DNA of 64,000 bases from positions 47,286,629 through 47,350,628 of the forward strand of contig CM054151.1 of the NCBI GenBank assembly GCA_028751875.1, read 5' to 3'. Position 1 is the first letter of the stretch, and each line of letters starts with the position of its first letter. The position numbers were made by a program, and so were the translations under genes. Below the pieces are notes generated by a model. The model saw only the letters and a program-made list of their open reading frames with translations. It searched no databases and was not told the DNA's origin. The stretch is from Rapana venosa (Eukaryota > Mollusca > Gastropoda > Neogastropoda > Muricidae). This document shows positions 46,114 through 56,970 of the stretch, piece by piece.

Positions 46114-46310
46114 ACATTTCTGGATCGGCTTGAAGGAGGAAGAGAGCGGTTCCTTCAAATGGACAGACGACAGTGTGGCCAAGTTCACGGCCTGGGGTCA
46201 AGGTCAACCCAACAGCCAATCAGACTGCGTGAGATACAACACCCATGACTTCACCTGGCAGACCCACAACTGCTCCGACATGCTTTTCTTCATGTGTGAA
46301 AATGGCAACG
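46114..46310 (+). CDS. C-type lectin domain, C-terminal exon
   Basis: The exon follows a good acceptor (TTTCTCTTTTCAG ends at 46113) and is closed by a GTGGGT donor at 46311. It starts with the last base of a split codon, then encodes HFWIGLKEEESGSFKWTDDS, a GQGQPN segment, DCV, and a C-terminal HNCSDMLFFMCEN. These are the hallmarks of the C-type lectin fold: the WIGL core strand, W-T-D, and the spaced Cys pairs ending F-x-C-E. The exon covers about the last 60 residues of a domain that is usually 110-130 long, so at least one upstream exon is missing from what I can identify. The loop reads QPN where sugar-binding relatives have EPN or QPD, so carbohydrate binding is possible but not shown. 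It ends in phase 1, matching 49631. Confidence 0.85.
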
Positions 46311-46789
46311 GTGGGTGCTGTAGCTTTTGGTTTTCCAGGTCCGCTGCACGCACTCAAAACACAGTATGTTTGTCCGTCGTGTCCGACGATGACCTCCAAA
46401 ACAGCAGAGGAGGCAGCTGCTGTTTTGGAAATTGGGCAGAAATTTGATTATAGTGGAGATGCCTTGCCCACAGTACATCCCCACTCTCTCGGCCAAGTGG
46501 GCATAAGGACAGTCAGCGTTGGAGATGTTCTCCAAAGGCCAACCAGCCCCCAGGGCTGCAGCACATAATGACTGTGCAAGTCAAGCCTCCTAGTCAGAGA
46601 GTCATAGTCGATCACTAAAGACTAAGCTGTAAAGTGGAATTCCATGAGTGGGAAAAGCACTGGTCATACTACAGCCTCTCACCTTGCTGTTGCCCCCAGC
46701 GTCAATGGTTTAATCAAGAACTGTGATAAAGCCCAGGCGCTGCTAGAAGCCGTTTGATGAAACGTTTCCAATCTCGTTCAAGAGGATTT
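46311..46789. other. Intron sequence with an old repeat
   Basis: 46360-46620 (TGTCCGTCGTGTCCGACGAT, then CAGAGGAGGCAGCTGC) looks like a fragment of a dispersed element, resembling the 3' end of LINE E near 35030, but the match is short. Confidence 0.4.
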
Positions 46790-47055
46790 TTTTCCTCCGG
46801 AGTTAACTTCAGTGCCGCCTCCACTCTCCCCAAAAAGTCCTTTGGATGAGACTATAAACCGAGGTCCCGTGTGCGAACGCGCGCAGAACATCTTGCGCAC
46901 ACGTTAAAACCCGTTCCGCTTTTGGGAAGAATAGGTCATTGTGTGCTGGTGGGAAAGGATGACAAAATTTACAAAAGCACATGAGTGTTTATTCCATTGT
47001 CCTCGGAAAAAAAGAATAAATAAATGAATAAATAAATAGATAAATAAATAAATGA
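46790..47055 (+). mobile_element. S1 SINE, lacking most of its tRNA head
   Basis: CAGTGCCGCCTCCACTCTCC, TTGGATGAGACTATAAACCG, CATTGTGTGCTGGTGGGAAA and a tail with repeated AATAAATA. Confidence 0.85.
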
Positions 47056-47243
47056 CCATCAGTCATTTAGCAAAAGTGGCCTATGGTCAATTATGCTGGA
47101 GTCACTAAAAGTTGATGTTGCCTGCAAAACTCGCATTGTACTACAGTCCAAGGCAAAAGAGCTGACCACTCTTTCAGCAATACTGTCGAGTTTATACTAT
47201 AATAAGTTATTTCATCGCTCTGCATGACTTGTACTGAAAGAAG

Positions 47244-47322
47244 GCCACTGATGCAGCGGTCAGTCAACACGTGAAACTCCTGACTGGAAGGTGCAGGTTC
47301 GAATCCCAATAAGTTTCTTTTT
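47244..47322 (+). mobile_element. tRNA-like SINE head (relic)
   Basis: CTGATGCAGCGGTCAGTCAA (A-box-like) and, 35 bp later, GCAGGTTCGAATCCC (B box), then a T-run that could end pol III transcription. The 5' and 3' ends do not pair as an acceptor stem, so I read it as a SINE head and not a tRNA gene. Confidence 0.5.
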
Positions 47323-47868
47323 TTAACCGTCCCCCCTTCCATGTACTGAAAGTGTGGCCAAGATCAATGTATAAAAAAAAGAAAACCATTATATGAAACT
47401 GAACAATGGTTTAAAAAACCGCTAATATTTCATCCGGATGATTGCGAAACAAAAACATCAAAGTCAACAGAGAAAAGTAGGCCAATATCTTTTGATTAGA
47501 ATTATGCCACACATTTAATTTCCAGGTCCTTTGATCACATTTAAGTTGTTGTTGTTGTTGTTTTTTAAAAACGGGCCATAGACTGACACATCTTTCATCA
47601 GTTTCAAGTATAAAAAGGTTTAAAACATAAACTAAACAACAAAAAACACAAACCTCTCTTAACTTTAAAAGTAGGCCTTAACCAGGACATAAAAAAACAG
47701 GATTTTTTGTTGGGTTAGGTTAAAAAGATATTGTTGACTACTACCAACCAGATATAACCAAGCTTGGCAGAAAAAAAATTGAAGACACAAACAAACAACA
47801 CCAGAACAAAAACAAAACAAAGAAAAACAAACCCACCACAGATCTCGGCACTTTTTAAAAAAAATATA

Positions 47869-47899
<31 letters not shown>

Positions 47900-48299
47900 T
47901 GCTTTGATCAGGTTTAATTGAAACTAAAAAAAAAACAACAACAAACAACAACAAACAAAAATATTGAAACTACCACCAAAAAAACAGCAACAACCTAAGC
48001 AACTGATCGGGATCGATCCGAATTACCTGAAGTATAGTTCTTCTTTAGTTCCACGAGAGTCACTTAAAACTATCTTTCATTACCATCAATAAAAAAACAA
48101 CAACAACAAAGCCCATTGTGATGGTTACCAGTAAACAGAAAGAAAGCCATGAAGGAAGAAATAAAATTTTAAAAAAGAAAGGAAGGAAGGAAGGAGAAAG
48201 GCGTATATATTCGTTGTGACTGGAAAAAAATAGAAAGAAAGAAAGAAAAAAGGAAGGACGGAAGGAAGGAAAAAGGTGTATGTATTCATTGTGAATGTA
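47323..48299. other. AT-rich intron, no gene
   Basis: A-rich stretches, a short (AT)n at 47878-47900 and GGAA repeats at 48180-48275. Confidence 0.5.
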
Positions 48300-48305
48300 A
48301 ACTCT

Positions 48306-48367
<62 letters not shown>

Positions 48368-48386
48368 TCTCCTCTCTCTCTCTCTC

Positions 48387-48448
<62 letters not shown>
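48300..48448. repeat. (CT)n then (CA)n
   Basis: (CT)n from 48302 to 48387 and (CA)n from 48391 to 48447. Confidence 0.95.
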
Positions 48449-48449
<1 letters not shown>

Positions 48450-48639
48450 ACACACACAAACGCGAGACAGACAAACGGGTTTATACTACTGTCTCCCTCT
48501 GAAGTACTGACTACAGGAGACACATACAGGTTTTTTAAACAAACACAGTGTATACCTGTCGCCCCATCTTCTGACGTAGCCTACTGCCGCGCTGTTCCCA
48601 CGCCGCTCGTTCCCATATCACCATCCCAACCATACCCAT

Positions 48640-48860
48640 TTATTTATTTATCTATTTATTCACTCTTTTATATCGAGTGTAATGGAATAAGCACTCATGT
48701 GCTTCTATTAACATCTAGTCCTCGTGCATATGCAGTCTTGTAAGTTTTGTCACCTGTTCCCACCGACACACAATGGCCTACTCTTTCGAAAAGCGGAACA
48801 GGATTTAACGTGTGTGCAGGATGTTTTGTGTGCGTTTGCACACGGGGCCTCGGTTAAAAA
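48640..48860 (-). mobile_element. S1 SINE, reverse orientation
   Basis: The reverse complement has AACCGAGGCCCCGTGTGCAA, CATTGTGTGTCGGTGGGAAC and the AATAAA-rich tail. Confidence 0.85.
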
Positions 48861-48967
48861 TAAAATAAAATAAAAATAAATACTTCGCTGGCAGCCACAA
48901 TCGTCCTCTGTATTCATCCTTAAGCATTTCTGTACGCATCTGTGTCCATGTCTGCACGTATACATAC

Positions 48968-49264
48968 GTAAAGGTAAAGGTGTTCCATAACCTATGTGGC
49001 GTAGGAGAGTGAGACATCAGAAACCTCAACTTCTCTAAGAACGGGGCCAGCATACTAAGGGCGGCGCCCATCTCCTTTCCCTCGCTGCTTTACCTTCCCT
49101 GATCCTAAAGAGGGCATGTACCTATTTACAGCTGGATGAACTAGCGACTGTACTGGAGCCAAGGCACGCAAACGGTCACCCATCCAAGTGGTAACCACGC
49201 TCGATGCTGCTTAACCTTAGCTGGGGGTAAGCGAGTGCTCTGACCACTGAGCTATCACGTTCCC
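48968..49264 (-). mobile_element. Chimeric tRNA/5S SINE S2, best-preserved copy
   Basis: The - strand reads GATAGCTCAGTGGTCAGAGC, then GGTTAAGCAGCATCGAGCGT and ACTTGGATGGGTGACCG. The last of these is identical, as I remember it, to the box C region of animal 5S rRNA. The 3' end is ACACCTTTACCTTTACG. Direct repeats ATACATAC flank it (48960-48967 and 49265-49272). Confidence 0.9.
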
Positions 49265-49284
49265 ATACATACATCATCTATTAA

Positions 49285-49500
49285 GTCCTTCGGATGAGAC
49301 TATAAACCGAGGCCGCGTGTGCGAACGCATGCAGAACATCTTGCGCACACGTTAAATCCTGTTCCGCTTTTCGAAAGAGTAGGCCATTGTGTGCCGGTGG
49401 GAACAGATGACAAAATTGACAAAACCGCATACACACGGGGACTGGATTTTTTTAAAAAGCACACGAGTGCTTATTCCATTATCCTCGAAATAAATTTTAA
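49285..49500 (+). mobile_element. S1 SINE, 3' two thirds
   Basis: TCCTTCGGATGAGACTATAA to TTATCCTCGAAATAAA, in opposite orientation to the copy at 48640-48860. Confidence 0.85.
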
Positions 49501-49504
49501 AAAG

Positions 49505-49580
49505 TCATCTGAGCACTTTGATTTGTGCTTTACAAGATTCAGCGCTATATAAATTCCATACATTATTATTATTATTATGA
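49505..49580 (+). mobile_element. LINE C-type tail
   Basis: GCACTTTGATTTGTGC, then GCGCTATATAAATTCCATAC and (ATT)n: the LINE C 3' end without coding sequence. Confidence 0.7.
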
Positions 49581-49630
49581 TATGATGATGATGAACACGT
49601 CCATGTGCGTGTGTGTCTGTGTGCGTGCAG

Positions 49631-49797
49631 TGCCGCAGCCCCGAGTGTCGGACAGTATGACTGCTATCACAGGACTGCTGGTGGGCTTCGGAGCCATGCT
49701 GGGCCTTCTCCTGCTGGGGATCCTGTTGGTGCAGATGCCCTGCTGTCGCCTCAACACTGTCCGGGCCATTGGCCACTTTGGCTTGGGAAAACGCTAA
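49631..49797 (+). CDS. Terminal exon: transmembrane helix and short tail of the C-type lectin gene
   Basis: A GT-rich stretch ending GTGCGTGCAG at 49630 serves as acceptor. The exon encodes VPQPRVSDSM, then a hydrophobic helix of about 23 residues (AITGLLVGFGAMLGLLLLGI and so on), then the tail CCRLNTVRAIGHFGLGKR and a TAA stop at 49795-49797. The reading frame of the exon needs one base from upstream, exactly what the lectin exon at 46114-46310 leaves, so the two join in frame as Val. The product would be a type I membrane protein: lectin domain outside, one membrane pass, Cys- and Arg-containing cytosolic tail without an obvious signalling motif. The pairing of the two exons is inference (same strand, matching phase, 3.3 kb apart). 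AATTAAA at 49877 may serve as polyadenylation signal. Confidence 0.7.
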
Positions 49798-49959
49798 AAG
49801 TCTTCACCCCCTTTCACTCCAGAAAATGCCAATTGGCTGTTTTGGGTCGAGAAAGCCCTTTGGCCGTTTTTGGCATAATTAAAATATGTTTAGTATGAAC
49901 TCCCCCCCCCCACCCCCTCCCCTCCTTCTCCCAACAACATTTTGCCTAGTTTTTAAGAG

Positions 49960-50870
49960 ATGCAATTTAGTTGTTTCGTTTGGTGTAAAAAGATACAATC
50001 TGGATTTTGGTTCTTTGAGGGAGGTTCGAAGATATTTCGTTTTCTGTTATGGCATAAGAACATGTAACATGTTCGGTCTAATCCCCCACCCACCCTCTCT
50101 CCACCCCCACCACCACCATTTGGCTAATTTTTGCTTAAGAGATGCCATTTAGGTTTCCAATTTGTCTTAAGAACGCGTGTTATTTTATTTTAGTATTTTT
50201 GGAAGGTTTGGGGATATTCTCCTTTCAGTTTTGGTGGAAAACTCACATTGTTTGAACCTCTACATTTTTTGAAGATTTGAAGATAGTCAGGTTTATGTTT
50301 TGGCGCAAGAAGATATATTGTTTAGACTTCAATATTTTTTCAGAGGACTTGACCATATATCTATTTTGGTGTAAGGATACATGTTTGATATTTTTGGAGG
50401 TTTTTAAAGATATTTCTCTTTTGTCTTACAGCACATTTTATACTTTTCTTTACACTTTTTGAAGGATTTAAAGTATTTCTGTTTTGGTGTGAGATATATG
50501 GACTTTTCCATCTTTGGACCATTTAAGATATCTCTGTTTTTGGCGTAAGAACACATGCAAGCTCTTGTAAAAGCTGCAAATTATTCAAATTATTTTGAAT
50601 GTACACCATTTGGCCATTTTGGAGGAAAAAAAACTTTTTTTGAAATGTTGTAGATAATTTACAGTTTTTTTTTAAAGCTATGTGTTGTGACACTTCTTTT
50701 TGGGGAAACTTTGAAAATATTTTTGTTTTGGTGTAAGAATGCATGGTAATTAGGTTTTTGTTCTGGGCTTTTTTTAAGGTTTGAAGACATTTCTTTGATG
50801 TACGAGCACACTATGATCTTTGGGACTTTACCATAGGGTTTTTTTTTAATGATAATCATGACTCATCTCT
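49960..50870. repeat. Decayed tandem repeat, about 60-bp unit
   Basis: Recurring motifs GAAGATTTGAAGATA and GTTTTGGTGTAAGAACACAT appear about ten times at intervals of 50-75 bp (for example near 50030, 50270, 50345, 50405, 50468, 50525, 50710 and 50770). No two copies are identical. This looks like an old minisatellite downstream of the lectin gene. Confidence 0.65.
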
Positions 50871-51205
50871 CTTTTGGATAAAATATCAGGTTGTCTAGAA
50901 TATTGTATTTTTGGAAGAGACTTTAAGACATCTAGTGATTGTGAGGGATGTAGCCATTCAAATCATTTCGAATGTGCAATGATATTTGGCTGTTTTGGGG
51001 AAAGAAAACACATTTCATTTAGATTTTTTGAAGAGGATGGGGGTGCGAAGAATATTATTTTAAAAAACCATCAGCCAGCTCTTGTAAAAGTTGTCAATCA
51101 TTCCAATCATTTTGAATTGGCCACTTGGCCATTTTGGAGAGAAAATAACATCAAAAATGTTTTAGATAATTTAAAGATTTTTTAAAAGCTCTGTGTTGTA
51201 ACACA
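50560..51205. repeat. 125-bp repeat, two copies and a fragment
   Basis: AGCTCTTGTAAAAGCTGC to GCTATGTGTTGTGACAC (50560-50695) recurs as AGCTCTTGTAAAAGTTGT to GCTCTGTGTTGTAACAC (51072-51205). A partial third lies near 50955. Confidence 0.75.
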
Positions 51206-51488
51206 TGTAGCAGTTAACGTTAGTGATTTTAACTGGTTTCTGTCTTGCTGTTGTAATACAAGACTAAAACATAACTGAGTTATTTAAACAAATCTATTTT
51301 GGATGATTTAAAGATGATTAGATGTCATATGTGGCTCCCTGCTATTCAAAATGTTTCCAACATATAGCCCACAACTATTTTATGATGGCTTCTATAGATA
51401 TATTTTCTGAGAATTGTATATTTTCTCTTTGTCATACATGATTTCATAGTTCAGTGTATATAGGCTATATTACATTAATTCGTGACAG
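51206..51488. other. AT-rich, nothing recognised
   Basis: No repeat or frame of note. Confidence 0.5.
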
Positions 51489-51620
51489 TTGTATTGTATT
51501 GTTATTTCTAATGTATTGTTGCCAGCATTGTATTGTATTGTATCGTGTTGTATTGCATTGCGTTGTAACGCGTTGTATTGTATTGTAGCGTGTTGTATTG
51601 TTTTGTACTGTTTTGTCAAG
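51489..51620. repeat. (TTGTA)n pentanucleotide satellite
   Basis: TTGTA and close variants (TTGCA, TTGTT, GCGTTGTAAC) run for about 130 bp. Confidence 0.9.
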
Positions 51621-52847
51621 GCAGATTTCTCTGATGAAACTTGGGCAGCTGTTACCATCCTCCACAGTGTGTCTCAGAGGAACAGTTCCTCTTACCTCTG
51701 TATCTTTTTACTGTCTATGTGTTCTTTCTTTTCCCTGAAGGGGTAGTTTTACTCCAGAACTTTGCCACAGACACCTCTCTTGTTGCTCTACTCTGAACTT
51801 CGTGCATGTTGTACTCGGGTCCTGGTATGTTCTCTACACATCCCAAAGACAGTTGACAGATGCATGTGCATGCTGCCGTACATCGTCTAAAATCCTACAC
51901 ATCTTGCTTTCTGACAGAAAGTCAGCATCCCCGTAAATTCTTGGGCAGGATTTTAACTCCAGATCTTTCGTTTTAATATATAAATATTACTTATATATAT
52001 ATAATTATATATATATTATATATAATATAATATATATATATAAATATGGGTGATTCCTTTTCTAGCCTCTACCGTGAAGAAGTTATCATGCCAGAACGTA
52101 ATATTGTATGTTTATCTGAGAAAAAGCAGTAAGCAAACAAACAAGTCCATGGCCATTTTAGCCCCAAAAGAGCCACTGATGATATAAAGCACTCATGCAT
52201 TTGCCAAAGCACGTTGCCTACTTTGTCTGAAGGCTATAAAAGGCAGTCCTGGGCATATTTGCGCTTAATCAAAACTATCGCTGAAATGCCGTGCTTATGA
52301 AGCTAACAGATTCTCTCATCAGTTGGAGAAAAATGAATTACTTCTGTTTGAAAAATGGTCAAGTTTTTACTTGGGTTTTGATATTCATTTTTTTAATAAA
52401 AGATTGAAATTTGTTGTAGTATATTTTATATTCTTAATATTGTTAATATCTCTAATTTCTTTTCTTGGAATTCAAATCTGCCATGAATACATGACACATT
52501 TACATCACACCGTTTAAATTATCTCCCCCCCCCCCCCCCCCCCCCCCCCTAACTTACAAATATCAAAGATATGTGGTTGCTTAAAAAAATTATTCACATA
52601 CCCCTCCACCCCCCTCCCCTTTTTAAGGAAAAGTTGTTTTTTAATCCAAATAAATAAACTGATACTAAAAATACACAACTAACAAACACACAAAAATACT
52701 GGAATGATTGTAACCCTGTTCAAATCTGAACTTAAATAACGCAAAGTATATTAGTGAAGGGTCGATCAGTTTATCGCAAAATGTAGGCTACTGCCTGGTA
52801 TAAAAGTACAGAGACAATTATTTTCATAATTACACTCTAGCATGTTA

Positions 52848-52849
<2 letters not shown>
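51621..52849. other. No supported gene; (AT)n and 25-base poly-C
   Basis: (AT)n at 51985-52042 and a pure run of 25 C at 52525-52549. The remainder is AT rich without recognisable coding sequence. Confidence 0.5.
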
Positions 52850-52892
<43 letters not shown>

Positions 52893-52925
52893 TGTGTGTG
52901 TGTGTGTGTTGTTGTTGTTGTTGTT
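52850..52925. repeat. (GT)n then (TTG)n
   Basis: (GT)n with one interruption, passing into GTTGTTGTT. Confidence 0.95.
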
Positions 52926-53382
52926 GATTTTCAACATTTTCAAACCCATCCTTCAGAATAGCCTACCGCAGTAAAGTTTCACTCAGACTCGTACGGCTCT
53001 TTCGTGTCTGCTCGGGCCTGGTTGCTTTTTCAGAATTGTTCTATTTTTAGGGTGGCCCGAGGAGCTCAAGCGAGATAACTTGCGACCACAGTCCCTTCGC
53101 TGGGACTTAAATATAACTCATCAGATCAATACCACAGTCGCCTGATCAGACTGGTACGTCTCAAAACAAACGCCTTAAAAATGTACGACACTCCCAGGTG
53201 CCATTGTCAAAGATAAGCAACATTATCAGCAACACACCCTTCCCCTCATGTTCTTCTTCTTTTTTCTCGCCCATTGTGGAAACAACGAAATCATTTATAT
53301 TTTAAGGTTTTCGTTATTGTTGTCTACCCTGCACAAAACTCTTTAAAAAAATAATTGGTATTGTTTGGGGTTATTTTCTTTA
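52926..53382. other. No supported gene
   Basis: Mixed composition with no repeat or long frame. Confidence 0.45.
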
Positions 53383-53535
53383 CACACACACGTACACACA
53401 CCACACACGCATGAACGCGTGCGCACACACACACACACACACACACACGCACGCACGCACGCACACACACACACGCACGCACGCACACACGCACGCACGC
53501 ACGCACACACACACACCACACACACACACACCACG
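53383..53535. repeat. (CA)n / (CGCA)n microsatellite
   Basis: ACAC and ACGC tetramers alternate over 150 bp. Confidence 0.95.
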
Positions 53536-54635
53536 TGCGTACATGCATGCATAAGTGCGTGTAGGCCTATGTGTATGTGTGCGTACATATGTGTGTTTCC
53601 ATCAAAGCCTGTGTTTCACACAGATTTAACCACTTTTATCTTATTGCTACTTCATAGTAAGTATTCCTTTATGAATAACGTGGGTATGCCTGTCCTACTG
53701 AGTTGGTCTTATTTCTGTTTTTAAAACGTAATTGTGAAATGTAAGCCTACAACAATGTAGTCTGTGGTCAGCAAAGCTGCTGCAGTGTTCTGTCAACTAG
53801 TCTTACACACGAAACCAACAACAGCTTTTGTTACAGAATGTCCCAAGTGATTTAAATTTGATATGTGTCCGTCCATTCTTATCTTAATCAAATATGTGTC
53901 CATCCTTTTCTTATTCAAATATATGTATTTTACTTACGATAGTCTTGCAAGTCTTTAAAGCAAAATCGATTATCATTATTTTTTAAAAATTACCACATCA
54001 TCTTTTGCCGTTCATCAATGCTGTTATACACATGCTTCTCGTTATCATTTCACCAACACAACACCCAGACTTGTTTTACTATACCATCAGAGATCCAAGC
54101 TGAGCTAATAACGTAAAGCTGGCATCAGGCCACCAAACAGAAGTGGCCCTGCACTGCGCAAGGGGTCACTTTGGCAATGTTTTAATGATGTCTGTCCTTG
54201 TTCAACTTTTACTGAACATGGTCCACTATACCCCAGGCTGGCAGCGGTAGAAGTTGTCACTGAGCAGAACAAGTCGGCCATCCTGAGGTGAACCCGTCAC
54301 CACCTCCCTCTAAGAACATGGTAATAAAATTCCAGACTCTGAAGGGTTGATAGGAGCTTAGCCCAGGCATGAAAGTAGGGGAGGTACCCATGCTGATGTC
54401 ATTGTAGCATTAAAGGTAACAGAGGCCATTGACTTAGAGCTTTCGTTCATTGTATGATGGTCACTGGCAAAAAGGGATGCTAAAGTTATCGAATGTTGAA
54501 GATTGTCTGACAAGAGCTGTACCCCCACCTTTCCTGTCATAACACACATGCAGGTGTGAAGCAGACCTGGAAAAGATTGATACCTGTAGTCGTGGTCAAT
54601 TCGTTTGAGCAACACTGGAAACTACATCTGCAAAT
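53536..54635. other. No supported gene
   Basis: AT-rich DNA. A - strand frame at 54615-54358 (85 codons) has no domain I recognise. Confidence 0.4.
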
Positions 54636-54805
54636 TGGATGACGCTTGACTGGGTCCAATTGTGTCCTTCCATCAGTTTACATCAAAGTCACCCTGGTCC
54701 TAGTTGAAGAGCCCAAATTCATTCTGCCTCTGATGAGATTGAACCCATGACCTTCAAGACCAATATACAAAACATCAACCCCCACATCTTAGTGGTAGAT
54801 GATGA
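54636..54805 (-). mobile_element. tRNA-derived SINE relic, reverse orientation
   Basis: On the - strand CCACTAAGATGTGGGG (A-box-like) is followed about 35 bp on by CATGGGTTCAATCTCATC (B box), then a body to about 54640. A single degraded copy; family not identified. Confidence 0.45.
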
Positions 54806-55919
54806 TTCCTATTTCTGAATTCAGTACTTTTTTTTCCAACAGCCGAACCAAAATTAATTTCAGAAAAACAGTTTACTCAAGTAAGAACATTTTCTATATG
54901 GTATTGTTGTGAAATACCTTATTGAATTGTGCATGGAAATTGAGTTGTTCAGTTATTATTTTTCAACTTGATATTATGTAAGAAAAAAAAATCAGACATA
55001 TTTTAAAGGGATGACAGGACATCAAGAATTTAAAAACGATTTTTTTTTTAATCATCACCGAGTTTGTTATGGTACCCATCTTCACGATTTTCTGAAATAT
55101 GTCATATGTATTTTTGTGTGATATGTGACGCATTTTTTTATTCTGTTATATTTATATCATTCCGTCCATTTAAAGGAAAGAATTATACCGGGCAATATGT
55201 GATCATAGTGTATACCTTGTGCAGTGAATTCTTTTCGTTGATTTCCTATAATCCGTCACATCCTTTTTGCAATTTGTGTGTATATTCTTCTCTAAATGCT
55301 GATTTTACAGCATCATGCATTGCAACTGCTGATTCAACCAATAATTTAAGAAATAAAGGATATTCTAGCGAGGATTTGTGAAGACTGTCTGTTAAAAACT
55401 GTTAACTGTGTGCCAACGATGGCCAGTTTGTTGAGAAAGCAATGTAATATGGTCAACCTTTAATGCAAAAATTTAGTAAAAAGATTAGCAAAAATAAATG
55501 TGATTAACGATTTACACAGCTTTTGTGAAGACATGGTGAAAAATGTGTAAAATTCAATACCTTGCAATACATGCGAAGAGATAAACAGGAGAAGCTATAA
55601 TTATGGTTAACTGTTTTTCAGTATGTCAAAGAAATCAGCCTGTCAAATTGACAATTGATGTATGTGATAAAGTAGATAAAAGTCTGTTGTATTCTTTATC
55701 CTTCACAATTTCATATTCAGAGATTTGATAGTTTAGAATGTCTGGATAACTCACTTTGACATAAAGAAGTGCAAAATCTATGAGTATTCATCATTTTAAT
55801 CATTTGTGTTAATAGTTTTGAAAAAGATTTTCTTTATGTAAACACGTAAATGACTTTACGTGATCTTGATTTCAATTCTTGTTAATAAATCATCAAAAGT
55901 GACGTATGTGTATGTATAC
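54806..55919. other. AT-rich intergenic DNA
   Basis: A + frame at 55064-55381 (105 codons) is AT rich without a domain. Nothing else seen. Confidence 0.45.
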
Positions 55920-55966
55920 ATGTGTGTGTGTGCGTGCATGCGTGTGTGTGTATGTGTGTGTATTTG

Positions 55967-56001
<35 letters not shown>

Positions 56002-56400
56002 CTATGCACACATATGTGAATCAATGTACATGAGAGGGAGAAAACCCCCCAGAGATATATTGTGAACATTCAAAAATTGAATCTACATTCTTTTGCTGAT
56101 ATCCAAAGAATGTCTTAAAGAACACACGAAACACACACACACACCACCACCACCCCGCCACCACCACCATCACCACCACCACTACCACACTCACATACAA
56201 ACACACACATTCTCAAGATTTGACACAGAATCATTTTCCAGCTGATTTCATTTATTATTACAACACGTAATTCATAAATACTGATCAAGAGCATTGCATG
56301 ACTAACAATAAAACTTCCACCTGCATGTAAAGGAATGTTCAACTGTTCCAGTCAACACATAGAACAACAAAAATCTTACTTCATTTTTTTCGTTTCGTTC
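55920..56400. repeat. (GT)n and (CAC)n with AT-rich spacer
   Basis: (GT)n at 55920-56000, (CAC)n and (CA)n at 56130-56210. The rest is AT rich. Confidence 0.8.
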
Positions 56401-56510
56401 CTCAGCTAGAGCTCCGAGGTTCATCAATGGTGACATTTTGTGTATGTGACTGTTTTTACCCACCATGAAGGTAGCCGTATTCCGTGACTTTATTTGTGTG
56501 GAATGGTAAT
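56401..56510 (-). mobile_element. S3 SINE-like repeat, fragment
   Basis: GCTAGAGCTCCGAGGTTCAT, GTATGTGACTGTTTTTACCC and GAAGGTAGCCGTATTCCG, the same order as in the longer copy next to it. Confidence 0.75.
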
Positions 56511-56639
56511 AATGCCAGCAAACAATCTCTATTGATTATTAAATCAAGCGAACTGTGTCTGGACATTCCTTCTCCAGTGTGATCCAGTTTTGCCCCATCG
56601 TGTAAGCAGTCCCCCCCCCCCCACCCCTCCTTGTTCCTA

Positions 56640-56970
56640 AGCTAGAACTCAGATGTTCACCAATGGTGAGACTTTTGTCTATGCAACCATTTTTGCCCAC
56701 CATGGAGGTAGCCACATTCCGACTTTGGGGATGTATGCTGGGGGTATGTTCATGTTTCCGTAGCCCACTGAATGTTGACATGAATTACAGGATATTTAAC
56801 GTGCACGTATGTTTGACCTTCTGCATGTGTATATACATGAAAGGAATTAAGGCACTCGCAGGTCTGCACTTGAAGTTGACCTGGGAGATCGTAAAAATCT
56901 TGATCTTTAATTCACCAGACGCTGCTGAGACTCAAACCCACGACTCTATGGACCCATGGGTTTGAAGTCA
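56640..56970 (-). mobile_element. S3 SINE, longest copy, reverse orientation
   Basis: From GCTAGAACTCAGATGTTCAC through GGTAGCCACATTCCGACTTT, GATATTTAACGTGCACGTAT and GTTGACCTGGGAGATCG to a B box (GGGTTTGAGTCTC on the - strand). I recall this layout from a common gastropod SINE. The A box is degraded. Confidence 0.75.

Noticed and set aside
47244..47322. Functional tRNA gene
   Set aside because: A and B boxes are recognisable, but the ends do not pair into an acceptor stem and the T-arm is imperfect; a SINE head is more likely.
55064..55381. 105-codon + strand frame
   Set aside because: AT-rich, Phe/Ser/Tyr-biased translation without domain or splice signals.
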